From the NCBI GenBank assembly GCA_963696625.1, contig CAVOKZ010000005.1:11454-75453 (forward strand): 64,000 nucleotides of DNA, read 5' to 3'. Made by a program: the position numbers and the translations under genes. Each line of letters begins with the position of its first letter. Within the stretch, counting starts at the first letter, position 1. The stretch comes from JAWVFN01 sp963696625. GTDB lineage: Bacteria; Actinomycetota; Thermoleophilia; Solirubrobacterales; 70-9. Below the pieces are notes generated by a model. It did not search any database. It was not told the DNA's origin and saw only the letters and a list, made by a program, of their open reading frames with translations. Shown here in pieces: positions 42,964 to 52,400 of this stretch.

Positions 42964-43197
42964 ATGCCGACGCAGTCTGAATCACCATTCGGTCAGATCG
43001 TGCGCGAGCACCGCCTGGCTGCAAGCCTCTCACAGGAGGATCTGGCGGCCAGGGCGGGGCTGCATCGGACCTTCATCTCCATGATTGAACGTGGAGAGCG
43101 CCGCCCGTCCCTCGATGTCGTCCGCAAGCTCGCAAGGGGTCTTGAGACGACCGCCGCGAAGCTTGTTGAAGAGACCGAGCGGCTGGACCCTAACTAA
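42964..43197 (+). CDS. Restriction-modification controller (C) protein, XRE family
   Basis: 77 residues, almost entirely a helix-turn-helix domain: FGQIVREHRLAASLSQEDLA, RAGLHRTFISMIERGERRPS, then LDVVRKLARGLETTAAKLVE. Size and motif (GLHRTFISMIERGERNP-like) match C proteins of Type II systems, which bind an operator upstream of themselves and delay nuclease synthesis. Its stop overlaps the ATG of the NotI-like gene, so the nuclease depends on its transcription. Confidence 0.9.
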   Translation: MPTQSESPFGQIVREHRLAASLSQEDLAARAGLHRTFISMIERGERRPSLDVVRKLARGLETTAAKLVEETERLDPN

Positions 43198-44360
43198 TGC
43201 CTCGCGCTCCTCGCCAGCCAACGAGCTTCGTCACGGAGTGGTTCGGGCACCTCGTCTGGCCACCGGAGGAGGTTGATGACAGTGAGGCGGCAGTCCGGGA
43301 TCAGCGCGAGCAGCGATGCCCGTTTCTCTCGAATGCGACCCAGCGCGAGGTGCCTTGCTTCAAGAAGGCTCGGACTGACGGCTTGGACTACCGAACAGGT
43401 TTCTGCACCGCGAGCAGCCTTAGTTCGGGTCAACGTGAAGACTGGCTCGCGTGCCCGGCGAGAGTGTTCGATGAGCCGTTCACCCTGATTCGGGACGCCA
43501 TCGTTCATCTCTTTCGACTCGAAACCGATGCGCCCATGAGTGTTCTCCCGATCACACGGTTCGATCAGCCGGAGGTGAGACGCCTCGTCGAGCGACGCGC
43601 CGAGGGGGCTGCCGATCGGGTCTTCGCATTCGCGTCGAACCCGCCCACTCTGGGCGGCGAGATCGATATCCCCGAGAGTCCCGGCTCGCCCGGCAACAAG
43701 GTCGACGTGACGATCTTCGAGATTGTCGGAATACAAGAAGATGGCGATCTCGCGCTTGGCCAGTTCGCGATCTTCGAAATCCAGACCGCGGACTTCCATG
43801 GGAGTCCACTGCACGCGGTTGCGGAGCTACGGGCGCTGGGTCCGCCGGCCGCCGAGGCTGATTACCACGAAGCGATCGCAGCCAATCCTGAGCTGCTTGG
43901 TCGGCGGGTGGAAGGGCCGAACAAGGCGAACATCTTCAAGCGAACGATCTACCAGATGATCCTGAAGATTCAAATGGCGAAAGATCCCCGCTGTGCTGGA
44001 TTTTGTGTTGTGTTGCCGGAGCCTGTATGGAGGAGTTGGGGGAGACACCTTGGCAATCCCCAGCTCACAGGTGATGGTGCGACCCAGCGGCTGGAAATTC
44101 CGGGGACCGTCCCGATCGAGGGCGTCGTCGAACCTGAGCCTGCATGGATCATCGTTTTCAAGATAGATCGAGAGTCAGAGCTCTCACCGAAGCCGTTGAA
44201 GATCGTCAACCGGATCGCGACTAGCTCAGCAGCGCTCATCCACTACGCATTCGATGAGGCACCCGAGGCGGGGATCGCTGCCGGGGCTCTCGATCGTTTC
44301 GAGGATGCCTTTGCCAATCGTGTCGGCATGCGTTGGGAAGAGTCGGATCCACCGGCGTAG
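43197..44360 (+). CDS. NotI-family Type II restriction endonuclease
   Basis: 387 residues, recognisably homologous to NotI along its length. Shared blocks are FVTEWFGHLVWP, QRCPFL, CFKK, GFCTASS and DWLACPARVFD (these give the four cysteines that bind iron in NotI), LGGEIDI, the catalytic core FAIFEIQTADFHGSPLHAVA (E-x-Q), GPNKANIFKRTIYQMILKIQ, RCAGFCVVLPEPVWRSWGRH and AWIIVFKID. NotI cuts GCGGCCGC; the specificity here is unknown. It is coupled to the controller gene and placed opposite a C5 methyltransferase. Confidence 0.92.
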   Translation: MPRAPRQPTSFVTEWFGHLVWPPEEVDDSEAAVRDQREQRCPFLSNATQREVPCFKKARTDGLDYRTGFCTASSLSSGQREDWLACPARVFDEPFTLIRDAIVHLFRLETDAPMSVLPITRFDQPEVRRLVERRAEGAADRVFAFASNPPTLGGEIDIPESPGSPGNKVDVTIFEIVGIQEDGDLALGQFAIFEIQTADFHGSPLHAVAELRALGPPAAEADYHEAIAANPELLGRRVEGPNKANIFKRTIYQMILKIQMAKDPRCAGFCVVLPEPVWRSWGRHLGNPQLTGDGATQRLEIPGTVPIEGVVEPEPAWIIVFKIDRESELSPKPLKIVNRIATSSAALIHYAFDEAPEAGIAAGALDRFEDAFANRVGMRWEESDPPA

Positions 44361-44408
44361 GCCACGCCGACCTACCAGCCATCAAAGCGCCGTCCAGGTG
44401 GCTGTCAA

Positions 44409-44440
44409 GGGCGCCTTCGGCGCCCGACCCCCGAAGGGGG
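44409..44440 (+). terminator. Two adjacent hairpins after the NotI-like gene
   Basis: GGGCGCC-TTC-GGCGCCC (44409-44425) and CCCCC-GAA-GGGGG (44428-44440) lie 49 bp after the stop. They are stable stems without a T-tract, plausible as a transcription stop. Confidence 0.4.
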
Positions 44441-44550
44441 TTGACCGCCGCCGCGGACCGGCGCTTATCGTCAAGTAGGTCGGCGGCTGGGACAGCTCCA
44501 GCGGTTCCGAGTCAAAGGGGGCATGAGTAGAGCTTCCACTCCGCCTTCCA

Positions 44551-44702
44551 AACGATCCGCCGGCACCTGGCGGTTGGTGAGCCCGTCCCGCCCGATGGTT
44601 GTGGGCTCTACGGCGATCTGCGCTCCTCGACTCCGCCCCCTCTACGAGTGTCCGGAGTCGAGGAGCTTGATCTTGGTTGGGTGTGGATCGGGCGGGACGG
44701 GC
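44551..44702 (+). other. Conserved multi-hairpin element, copy 1 (candidate oriT)
   Basis: Three stems: CCGCC/GGCGG (44557-44573); an outer perfect 16-bp stem GCCCGTCCCGCCCGAT (44581-44596) with its complement at 44687-44702; and nested in it a perfect 14-bp stem GCTCCTCGACTCCG (44622-44635) with 44653-44666, whose loop contains CTCTACGAG. The same architecture with different stem sequences lies at 60213-60363. Each copy immediately precedes a replication-relaxation gene. The gap 44361-44728 otherwise holds only the hairpins above. Confidence 0.7.
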
Positions 44703-44728
44703 GGCGTGGGGGCGGGTCGATAGGGGCG

Positions 44729-45409
44729 ATGGCGGCGGTGGTCATGAGACAGGCGAGGAAGCTGAGAGGTGAGGCGGCAGTCTTGGATTGGCTGGCGCGA
44801 GTGCGGGTGGCGGGGGTGGAGGCCATGGCCTGTGGGATGGGGCTGAGTTCGCGACAGGTGAGAACCCATGTGGCGGCGATGGAGGCCAAGGGATTGCTGG
44901 AGCGCTCACGGCTGTATGACGGTGGTGGTGCAGTTGTGGCCATCACGCCGAAGGGTCTCGGCCATTCATTGCGCCCGATCACGACGAGGACGGCGACGAG
45001 ATCGAAGGAGGGGCTGCTTCACGGCCGCGGCGTCTCTTGGATCGCGGCGCACTGTGATCGTCGCGAGCGCGAGTGGTTCGGGTTCGACGAGCTGAAAGAG
45101 GATGGCTGGGTAACGGAGCTGATCCCGGCGGCCGGCGCTGTGTCTCGGAGCCACATGCCCGATCTCGGCTTCCTGCTGGAAGGTGAGCGGTGGGCAGCCG
45201 AGTTCGAGCGGATGCCGAAGTCATCACCGCGGCTGCACAGCATCCTCAGCGGCTATCGAACGGCACAGCTGAAGGGTGAACTTGAATCGGTGCTCTACGT
45301 CTGTGCGACGGATTCGATCGCGCGCTACGTCGAATCGGTCGCGGAGGAAGTCCAGCTCAACCGCGCGATCCGGAGCCTCGATTGGTTGATCGAGGAGGCG
45401 ATGGAGTGA
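44729..45409 (+). CDS. Replication-relaxation family protein
   Basis: 226 residues, about half identical by eye to the protein at 60387. An N-terminal winged helix (GEAAVLDWLARVRVAGVEAM, LSSRQVRTHVAAMEAKGLLE) is followed by LLHGRGVSWIAAHCDRREREWF and a C-terminal domain with MPDLGFLLEGERWAAEFERM (a D..E-x-E pattern like a nuclease fold), then YRTAQLKGELESVLYVC. The family is known from plasmids and integrative elements with a presumed role in replication or relaxation. ATG 44729 matches the paralogue's length; earlier in-frame ATGs lie in the hairpin element. Confidence 0.8.
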   Translation: MAAVVMRQARKLRGEAAVLDWLARVRVAGVEAMACGMGLSSRQVRTHVAAMEAKGLLERSRLYDGGGAVVAITPKGLGHSLRPITTRTATRSKEGLLHGRGVSWIAAHCDRREREWFGFDELKEDGWVTELIPAAGAVSRSHMPDLGFLLEGERWAAEFERMPKSSPRLHSILSGYRTAQLKGELESVLYVCATDSIARYVESVAEEVQLNRAIRSLDWLIEEAME

Positions 45410-45455
45410 TTAGCTCCCCCTTCCGTTTGGCCCGCGCGGTACCGTCGAGGAACCG

Positions 45456-46940
45456 ATGAGCGGAGAGCGAGAAGCAAGTGGTTTTGTCCGGACTGTGAAC
45501 CTGAAATCCGGTCCTGCCTTCTACGCACAGATCCGACTCCCGGATGGGACTCGCAAACAGCGAAAGCTCGGCCGGGTCTGGGCGCGACGCAGCCGAGCTC
45601 CCGCCGGCTTCCTCACCAGGACGCAGGCCGAGGCGCGACTCCAGACGATCCTCGCCGGGAAGGACGAGACTTTCCCGATCAGGCCGAAGCCGGGCTCGGA
45701 AGTCACGTTCGGAATGGCCGCGCGCGAATGGATGCGGTACGTCGAGCACGACCGCAAGCGCCGGCCGTCGACGGTCCAGGACTACCACCGCGAGCTGTAC
45801 CAGCGATTGATCCCGGAGTTCGGTGCCGACACTCCGCTGACCGAGATCACGACGAAGGACATCGACGCTTTCCGCGAGCGGATGCTGGCCGAGGACGCGG
45901 TGAGCGCGCGGACGATCAACAAGCGCCTGCAGCAGCTCCATGCCGTCTTCAAGCGAGCACAGCGTGCGTTTGGCTTGGAGCACAACCCGGTCACGAACGC
46001 CGAGCGCCAGCCGTTCAAGCGGAGCGGTGACTTCCGGGCCCTCGAACCAATCGAGGTCAAGCAGCTCGCCGCGAATGCTGTGACCGACCAGGACGCCGTC
46101 CTCTTCGAGTTCGCTGCGTTCTCCGGACTCCGTCTTGGAGAGCTACGCGGTCTGCGGTGGGGCGACGTCGATTGGCTCAATCGCCTCATTCACGTCCGGC
46201 GCTCTTACACGCGGCACGAGATCGGCCCGACCAAGTCCGGCAAGGTGCGCTCCGTGCCGCTGGTGGACCAGGCCGCTCGCGCAATCGAGCAGCTCAGCCA
46301 CCGCGAGGAGTTCACCGGGGAAGAGGACCTCGTCTTCGTGAATGAGGTCGGCGACGCCTTCGAGGAGTCTGCGATGCGCCGCCGCTTCTATACCGCCTTG
46401 AAGCGAGCCGGCATCCCGCACATCCGATTCCACGACCTCCGCCATACCTTCGGGACGATCGCTGTCCAGGCGTTCCCGCTGACCGACGTCAAGGCGTTCA
46501 TGGGGCACGCCGACATCGCCACGACGATGATCTACATCCATCACGTGCCGCAGAACGACGCGGCGGAGAAGCTCTCCAAGCTGCTCGATGCGCGCACCAG
46601 CGAAGAAGTTGGGTGCGAAATGGGTGCGAAATCAGAGGAGGGGGAGGACCCCGATGAGGTGGAAAGTCCCCGCACGCAGGGACTTTCTGATGCCGGAGGA
46701 GGGACTCGAACCCCCGACACGCGGATTATGATGCCGGCGAGGACGGGTCACCTGAGGGCTCCTAGGCAGGTTTCAGGCGCTACGAGGTGCTCTCAGTTCT
46801 GCCCGAAGTCGGGAGTTCGACGCACGGTTGGACGCACGGTTTTGGCGCCTGCGACGCATGGTTGGACGCACGGTTTTGGGGGATGGGCGGGCTGGCGGCG
46901 CGAGCCGCCCGGAAAACCCGCGGCGAAAAATAGCCGCTAA
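45456..46940 (+). CDS. int: Tyrosine-type site-specific integrase
   Basis: 494 residues as it stands. There is an N-terminal arm-binding domain (GPAFYAQIRLPDGTRKQRKL), a core SAM-like domain (TFGMAAREWMRYVEHDRKRR) and a catalytic domain. Arg is in FSGLRLGELRGLRW, Lys in TKSGKVRSVPL, HDLRHTFGTIA gives H-x-x-R, GHADIATTMIYIHH gives the second His and the Tyr. After about residue 385 the frame passes through the 43-bp att repeat (GGGTRTPDTRIM) into sequence beyond the element. So its present C-terminus is a product of integration. A TACCGT box lies 10 nt before ATG 45456. Confidence 0.93.
   Translation: MSGEREASGFVRTVNLKSGPAFYAQIRLPDGTRKQRKLGRVWARRSRAPAGFLTRTQAEARLQTILAGKDETFPIRPKPGSEVTFGMAAREWMRYVEHDRKRRPSTVQDYHRELYQRLIPEFGADTPLTEITTKDIDAFRERMLAEDAVSARTINKRLQQLHAVFKRAQRAFGLEHNPVTNAERQPFKRSGDFRALEPIEVKQLAANAVTDQDAVLFEFAAFSGLRLGELRGLRWGDVDWLNRLIHVRRSYTRHEIGPTKSGKVRSVPLVDQAARAIEQLSHREEFTGEEDLVFVNEVGDAFEESAMRRRFYTALKRAGIPHIRFHDLRHTFGTIAVQAFPLTDVKAFMGHADIATTMIYIHHVPQNDAAEKLSKLLDARTSEEVGCEMGAKSEEGEDPDEVESPRTQGLSDAGGGTRTPDTRIMMPARTGHLRAPRQVSGATRCSQFCPKSGVRRTVGRTVLAPATHGWTHGFGGWAGWRREPPGKPAAKNSR
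46690..46732 (-). repeat. 43-bp direct repeat, copy 2: 3' part of a CAT-anticodon tRNA (att site)
   Basis: Identical to 39310-39352 and located inside the 3' end of the integrase frame. The tRNA 5' half is missing here as well, implying that another element continues to the right. The stretch 46941-47256 after the integrase frame holds no gene; a TAGACT box at 47223-47228 may be the promoter of the next gene. Confidence 0.85.
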
Positions 46941-47256
46941 GGCGTGCCCCAACGTCATTTGTTTGACCCCATTCCTGTGCGTGAGATCAGGCGGTCGGTG
47001 GGGAAGTAACCGCTGCGGCCGACGCGAGGTGCGTCTCGGCGCGCGACTCCGTTCCGCGCAAGGCAGGGATGAAGGACTCACCTCAGCGTCCGAAGGTAAT
47101 GCGGCGTGCTCTCTTCCCCGCAATGGGTAGCGATCTCGAGGCGACTGCTGGCCGACCGGCTGAGGGCAAACGAGTCGATCATCAAGTTGTCTCTTCGCGG
47201 ACTGAAGCCACGCGAACGCGGGATAGACTCGGGCGCCCTCGCCTAGGAGGCTCGGC

Positions 47257-49338
47257 GTGCTCGCGAAAGACGGCAACTTCAGGGACCTGATCACCCAGGA
47301 TCGCCAGTTCCGGGTGCCCCTTTACCAGCGCCATTACAAGTGGAACCGTGCCAACCAAGAGACACTTTGGCGCGACGTCCTCGAGCAGTACACCGCGCTC
47401 GGGGACGGTGGGTCGAGCACCCCCGAGCACTTCATCGGGAGCATCGTTGCCGTGGAGTTGCCGCCTGACCCGCTCCGCGACTTTCGGCACTTTCGGATCG
47501 TCGACGGGCAGCAGCGAATCATCACGCTGTCGGTCGCGTTCGCTGCGCTGCGGGACGTGGCGGCCGAGGGGGACGAGTCGCAGCGAGCGCGACTAAACGG
47601 GAAGTACCTCGTCAACGCGACCGAAGAGCCGGGCTCGGAGTTCTGGGCACGCCTCGTTCCGGGCGATGAGGATGCCGGCGCCTATTGGACGATTCTTACG
47701 GACCCAGACGCCGCCGACGGTCATACGCCGATCGGTGCGGCCTATCGCTTCTTTCATTCGGAGATCGAGGCCATGCGGGACGGCGAAACACTGACGCCGG
47801 AGACGCTGGCCACGGCGCTTGGCTCACGCCTCTCGCTGGTCTTCGTGACGGTTGGTCAGGACGAGCGGCCCCACAAGATTTTCGAGTCCATCAACGCGAC
47901 CGGGGTCGCTCTGACGGAGGGAGACCTCCTGCGCAACTACCTGTTCATGAACCTGGGTAGCCGCACAGACGCTGTGTACACCCAGCATTGGCGGCCGCTT
48001 GAGCAGCTGCTCGGGGACGCGCTCGAAGAGTTGGTTCGGGATGACGTGCAGGCTGAGGGTCGGTTTGTAAAGCGCAACGAGGTTTACCGCACGCATGTTG
48101 CGGAACTCGAAGCGCATGCCGACCAGCCCGGCTATCTCGACTTCCTGGAGAACCGTGTCAAGGAGCTGAGACGGCGTGGTCGCTATTACCGAGCATTCCT
48201 GTGGCCTGACGACGTCGAGATGGCTTCGGAGCTCGGTCTTCTCGAAGAAGAGCAACAGCACCTGGCGTTCCTGCGGAGTTGGGGTGCCGGGACGGCGTAT
48301 CCGCTACTTCTGCGAATTTACGACCGCGTCGATGCCGGACGAGTCGAACATGAGGAAGCCGCAAACTGCCTGGAGTACCTGGAGTCATTTCTCGTCCGGC
48401 GCCATCTCGCCGGCGTTCCGACCAACGTTCTGAACCGCCTCTTTTTGGGCCTGATCGATGCGCTTCCTGAGGCTGAACCGGTTGATGAGGCGCTGCGCCT
48501 TGAACTCTCCCGAGATGGCCGCTGGCCGTCGGATGAGGAGGTAAGGGACGGCGTCTTCACCAAGCAGTTCTACGGTCGCGGCCGTCCGAACCAGCAAAAG
48601 CTGGTTCTTGAGCGTCTCGAGGCATATCTGCGCGCCGAAGTGGAGGTCGACTTCGACGCATCTACGCTTTCGATTGAGCACGTTCTCCCGCAGACGATGA
48701 GCGCCCAGTGGCGCCAGCGGCTGCAGGAAGACGGCAACGATCCCGATGGGGTCTTCGCGCGATGGGGACACGGACTGGGCAATCTGACCTTGACGGCCTT
48801 CAACTCCCAACTCTCCAACAACCTCATCGAGAGAAAGCAGGAGATCCTGAGTGACTCGGAGCTCAGGCTCAATGAGCCAATTGTCGACGTCGAGCGCTGG
48901 GGCGTAGCCGAGATCGAAGCCCGAGCCGGGTGGCTCGCTGGGATTGCGATCGAGTCCTGGAGTCCGCCGATCCCCGGCATCGCCACGCCGCCCGCGGGCT
49001 TCGACTGGAGTCCGATTGATCAGGCCGTCGCTGCCATCCCGATGGGACGTTGGACCTCGTATGGCGACCTAGCAGAGCTTGGGGGCACCGCGGCGATGCC
49101 GACAGCCCAGCACTTGGCGTCTCATGATGGTCCTCAGAAGGCCTATCGCGTCCTCGGCGGCGACGGTGCAGTGCGCCCGGGGTTCGCCTGGCCCGACCCG
49201 GCCGACACCCGAGATCCCGTCGAGGTTCTGACCGGCGAAGGCGTTGAGTTCGACCTCGATGGCGGGGCAAACCAGGCGCAGCGGCTCCGTGTCGCCGATC
49301 TGTTGAGCCTGCTTGGAGAGGACCCTGACGGCGAGTAG
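47257..49338 (+). CDS. GmrSD-type DUF262-DUF1524 enzyme fused to an alkyltransferase-like domain
   Basis: 693 residues. The DUF262 domain (about 1-260) shows RQFRVPLYQRHYKWN and FRIVDGQQRIITLSV (the NTP-dependent DGQQR motif) and KIFESINATGVALTEGDLLRN. The DUF1524 nuclease domain (about 430-560) has STLSIEHVLPQTM and HGLGNLTLTAFNSQLSN (His-Me finger). The last about 110 residues match alkyltransferase-like proteins (MGRWTSYGDLAELGGT, QKAYRVLGGDGAVRPGFAW) but lack the PCHR cysteine motif. So that domain would read, not repair, bases. A Type IV-like restriction role against modified phage DNA is likely. GTG start with AGGAGG 6 nt upstream. Confidence 0.88.
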   Translation: MLAKDGNFRDLITQDRQFRVPLYQRHYKWNRANQETLWRDVLEQYTALGDGGSSTPEHFIGSIVAVELPPDPLRDFRHFRIVDGQQRIITLSVAFAALRDVAAEGDESQRARLNGKYLVNATEEPGSEFWARLVPGDEDAGAYWTILTDPDAADGHTPIGAAYRFFHSEIEAMRDGETLTPETLATALGSRLSLVFVTVGQDERPHKIFESINATGVALTEGDLLRNYLFMNLGSRTDAVYTQHWRPLEQLLGDALEELVRDDVQAEGRFVKRNEVYRTHVAELEAHADQPGYLDFLENRVKELRRRGRYYRAFLWPDDVEMASELGLLEEEQQHLAFLRSWGAGTAYPLLLRIYDRVDAGRVEHEEAANCLEYLESFLVRRHLAGVPTNVLNRLFLGLIDALPEAEPVDEALRLELSRDGRWPSDEEVRDGVFTKQFYGRGRPNQQKLVLERLEAYLRAEVEVDFDASTLSIEHVLPQTMSAQWRQRLQEDGNDPDGVFARWGHGLGNLTLTAFNSQLSNNLIERKQEILSDSELRLNEPIVDVERWGVAEIEARAGWLAGIAIESWSPPIPGIATPPAGFDWSPIDQAVAAIPMGRWTSYGDLAELGGTAAMPTAQHLASHDGPQKAYRVLGGDGAVRPGFAWPDPADTRDPVEVLTGEGVEFDLDGGANQAQRLRVADLLSLLGEDPDGE

Positions 49339-49413
49339 CCCAAGGGTCCAATTTGTTTGGAAGCTGCAACTTAAAAGGGTGAACCTGACGCGCCGTGGCC
49401 ATGGGCCCGATTC

Positions 49414-52400
49414 ATGCCGCTCGCATCGCTACAACGTCTGGATCAGATGACCCTCGATGCCGACTTCAGCGCCAAGCTGTCCGCCGACCGGGACGTGATC
49501 GTGCCGGTAGTCGGCGCGGGGCTTGCACGGGAAGCGGGTATGCCCGACGAGCCTGGACTGGCGGCGGCGTTCGCTGAAGCCGCCGGAGCCGATCTCGGGG
49601 CGGTGAGCCTGGAGGAATGCGCGGAGCAAATCGCCGAGGCGCGCGGCGAGGACGCGATGCATGAACTTGCCGCCGAGGTTCTCGCCGGTTTCGAGACGAG
49701 GTCCACTCCAGTTCTGGAACTCCTCGCCCGGTGCCCGACTCGAAGGCTGGTGACGACGAATTACGACGACGCCGTCGAATTGGCGGTGAAGTCGGCTGGG
49801 CTCACCCCTGTCTCGTTGCAGCCGACCGATGTGGAGTCGCTTAGACAACCGAAGGCGCGCGAGGTGCATGTCATCCACATCCACGGCTCGCTAGCTGATC
49901 GCGAGCGCCTCATCGTGTCCCGGTCCGATCGCCAGCGCGCGATGCGCGATCCCCATTACGCCCACTTCGTCAGCCACATCGCCAGCTCGCACAGGTTGCT
50001 TTTTCTCGGCTTTCGCCTCGGCGAGAACGAGGTTCCGCTGCGCACTCAGCTTCAGTGGGTCCAGTCGCTCTACCGAAGCGAGGATCCACACCTCCTGCTG
50101 TTGCCGGCCGGCGGTGGCCGGTCAGATCTGGATCAGATGATCGCGGATCAAGTGGTCGACGTGTGCTGGTACGAACTCGACCCGGACCATAAGAGCGTCG
50201 GCCGGGCAGCCTTGATCCTGGCGCCACGCGCCGTCACCACCGAGCACGCATTTCGATGCCAGGTCGACCCGGAAGCTCTAAGCGATTACTTCACCCCGCC
50301 AGTGCTGATTCGTCGTGAAGGCGACAAAGAGGACAACGACCCAAAGACCGCAGCAATCCTGGCCGAGCTCTACGGTGGTGTCAAAGAGGTCACCGACCTC
50401 CCCGAGGCTCAAAGGAGCCTGCTTGTGGCACCTCCTGGCTTCGGGAAGTCGGAAGCCCTACTACGTTGCGGGACTTCTCTCGACGAAGGGAGCGCGATTT
50501 ATGCGTCTTTTTGCTCTCTGCCCGCCCAGATCGAGAAGGACGAGGACTTCACGGCTGCCTTCGCGCGGTTTCTGGTGCAGTCAGGGCGGGCCTTCGATGG
50601 GAAGACCCGCCCGCCGACCATTGAGGCGTTGGCGGACTCAGCATCCTCGTTCACCCTTCTCCTCGATGCGTTCGATGAGGTAGCTGTCCCACAGCGGGAA
50701 GCGGTCATCCGGACGGTGTTCGAGTGCGCTCGCGAGTGGCCCCACCACACTTATGTGATCGCGAGTCGTCCCGTGGCCGAGATCGACGAGCTGCGGCAGG
50801 GTTCATTCGTCGAGTTCAACCTCGTGGAGAGTCAATCCTGGGGTCAGCGGTACCTGGAGAACCGTGGGGTCGACAAGGAAACGATCGAGGCCCTCCTCTT
50901 GAACGCGGCGAGCCTTGGATCGCTGATCTCAATTCCGCAGTACGCCAAGGACCTAGGTGAGTTGCTCGTCTCGGGTGAGGCGATCCCCGAAACAACCGTC
51001 GAGCTCATTCTTGGCCGCCAGCGCGCTGCGATTGCCGTGCAATCGAGTAAGGCGGGGAGGCCGACACAGGAAACCTACGATTGGGTCCAGCGCCTCGCGG
51101 TGGCCTTGGAGCTGCGCGGCGAGAATTCGGCCCCGGTTTCAGAGCTGGCTCAGATCCCGGGTCAGGGTCCGTTCTCGGTAGAAGAGAGGCGGGAGTTGCT
51201 CATCCGGTCGACCCTGCTGCGAGACATTCCGGATGAAGCCCAATTCGCCTCGGGGGTCGTCCAGGAGGCGCTATGTGCAGAGGCGATCCTCAGCGCCGAC
51301 GATCCGGTTGCAACCTTGCGAGCTGTCGCCCTTGCCGACGTGGGCGGGGAAGAGATCTTCCGTGCCGACACCGAGCACATGGTGGACCTGGTCTTCGAGG
51401 CTGCGGGCGACGAGCTTCGCAGAGAGTTGCGGGGGATCGACCCAATCCGCTGGGCACGTACCCAAGCTGCCCACGGTCGGAAAGAAGACATCGAGGCAGC
51501 GCTGCGGATGCTTCGCGACTTTTACTTCGAGCGCCGGCTCTGGCGCGCGTGGAGGCAGGACAATCAGCTCCGCGGCTCGGCTCGGACGTTTGAGGTGCTG
51601 AACGCTGTTCAGCCCGAGATCCTTACGTCGTGGAAAGAAGAGCTGATTGCCGAAACGACCTCAGAGGAGCGGACCGTTCGCGGCAACGCCATCGACCTGC
51701 TGCGGGTCATTGGAGCGGATGAGTCCACTGCTCGCTGGCTTTTGCCGCTGGTGGCCGATGGGGACCCGGTCGTCCGCCGCATCGCTGCGAATGCCGTCGG
51801 CGAGTTGCGTCCCGAAGGCGCTTACGGCGCTCTCGCGTCCGCTTGGACAGGTGAATCTGATGAACTGGCGCTCGAGGCGATCGGCACGGCAATCCTCGAA
51901 TTGACCGGGGACGAGGACCTGGCGACGGTTCTACCCCTCCTCGCCAACAACCACCGGGGCTGGAGTCGTCTCGGGTTTTGGATCAAGGAACGGGTGACGC
52001 CGCAGCTACTGCCGGTCTTCTTTGCTACCGAAGGACTGTCGGTCGATGAGAAATTTGACTTGGTCGATGACCTACTGAAGAACAACGACGTTGTATGGAG
52101 CGACAGCGATGTGGGAGCGCTCGCTGAATGGGTCATGCGCAATATCGACGCCTCCTACAAGCTACGACGCTCCGAGCGACTCGCCGAGCTATGTCGGCGC
52201 CACCCTGACGCAGCGCTCGCGGGCGCCGAACGTGGCGTCCCGTCGCCCGACGGGCTTCGCGGCTTCGACGTCCATTGGCTACTCGAGATCGACGTGGCGC
52301 GGCTTGAAGCGGCGATCGCCAGTGGCAGCGCGCTCCCGCTCAAGGATGTAGTGGAGATGAGGAAACGAGCACACGAGGTTGCGCTGCCCGTGCCGGATCC

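Larger units (their letters stand above)
39353..46732 (+). mobile_element. 7.4-kb integrative element carrying a NotI-type R-M system
   Basis: Bounded by perfect 43-bp repeats of a tRNA 3' end, with its tyrosine integrase at the right end overlapping the right repeat. Cargo in order: ParB-like protein, Mrr-like nuclease, C5 methyltransferase, controller protein, NotI homologue, a conserved multi-hairpin element, replication-relaxation protein, integrase. No conjugation genes are inside, so it would be integrative-mobilizable rather than self-transmissible. Confidence 0.75.

Noticed and set aside
46828..47130. Small open frames between the integrase and the GmrSD-type gene
   Set aside because: Arg/Gly-rich translations without ribosome-binding sites or recognisable families. 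Treated as non-coding junction sequence.
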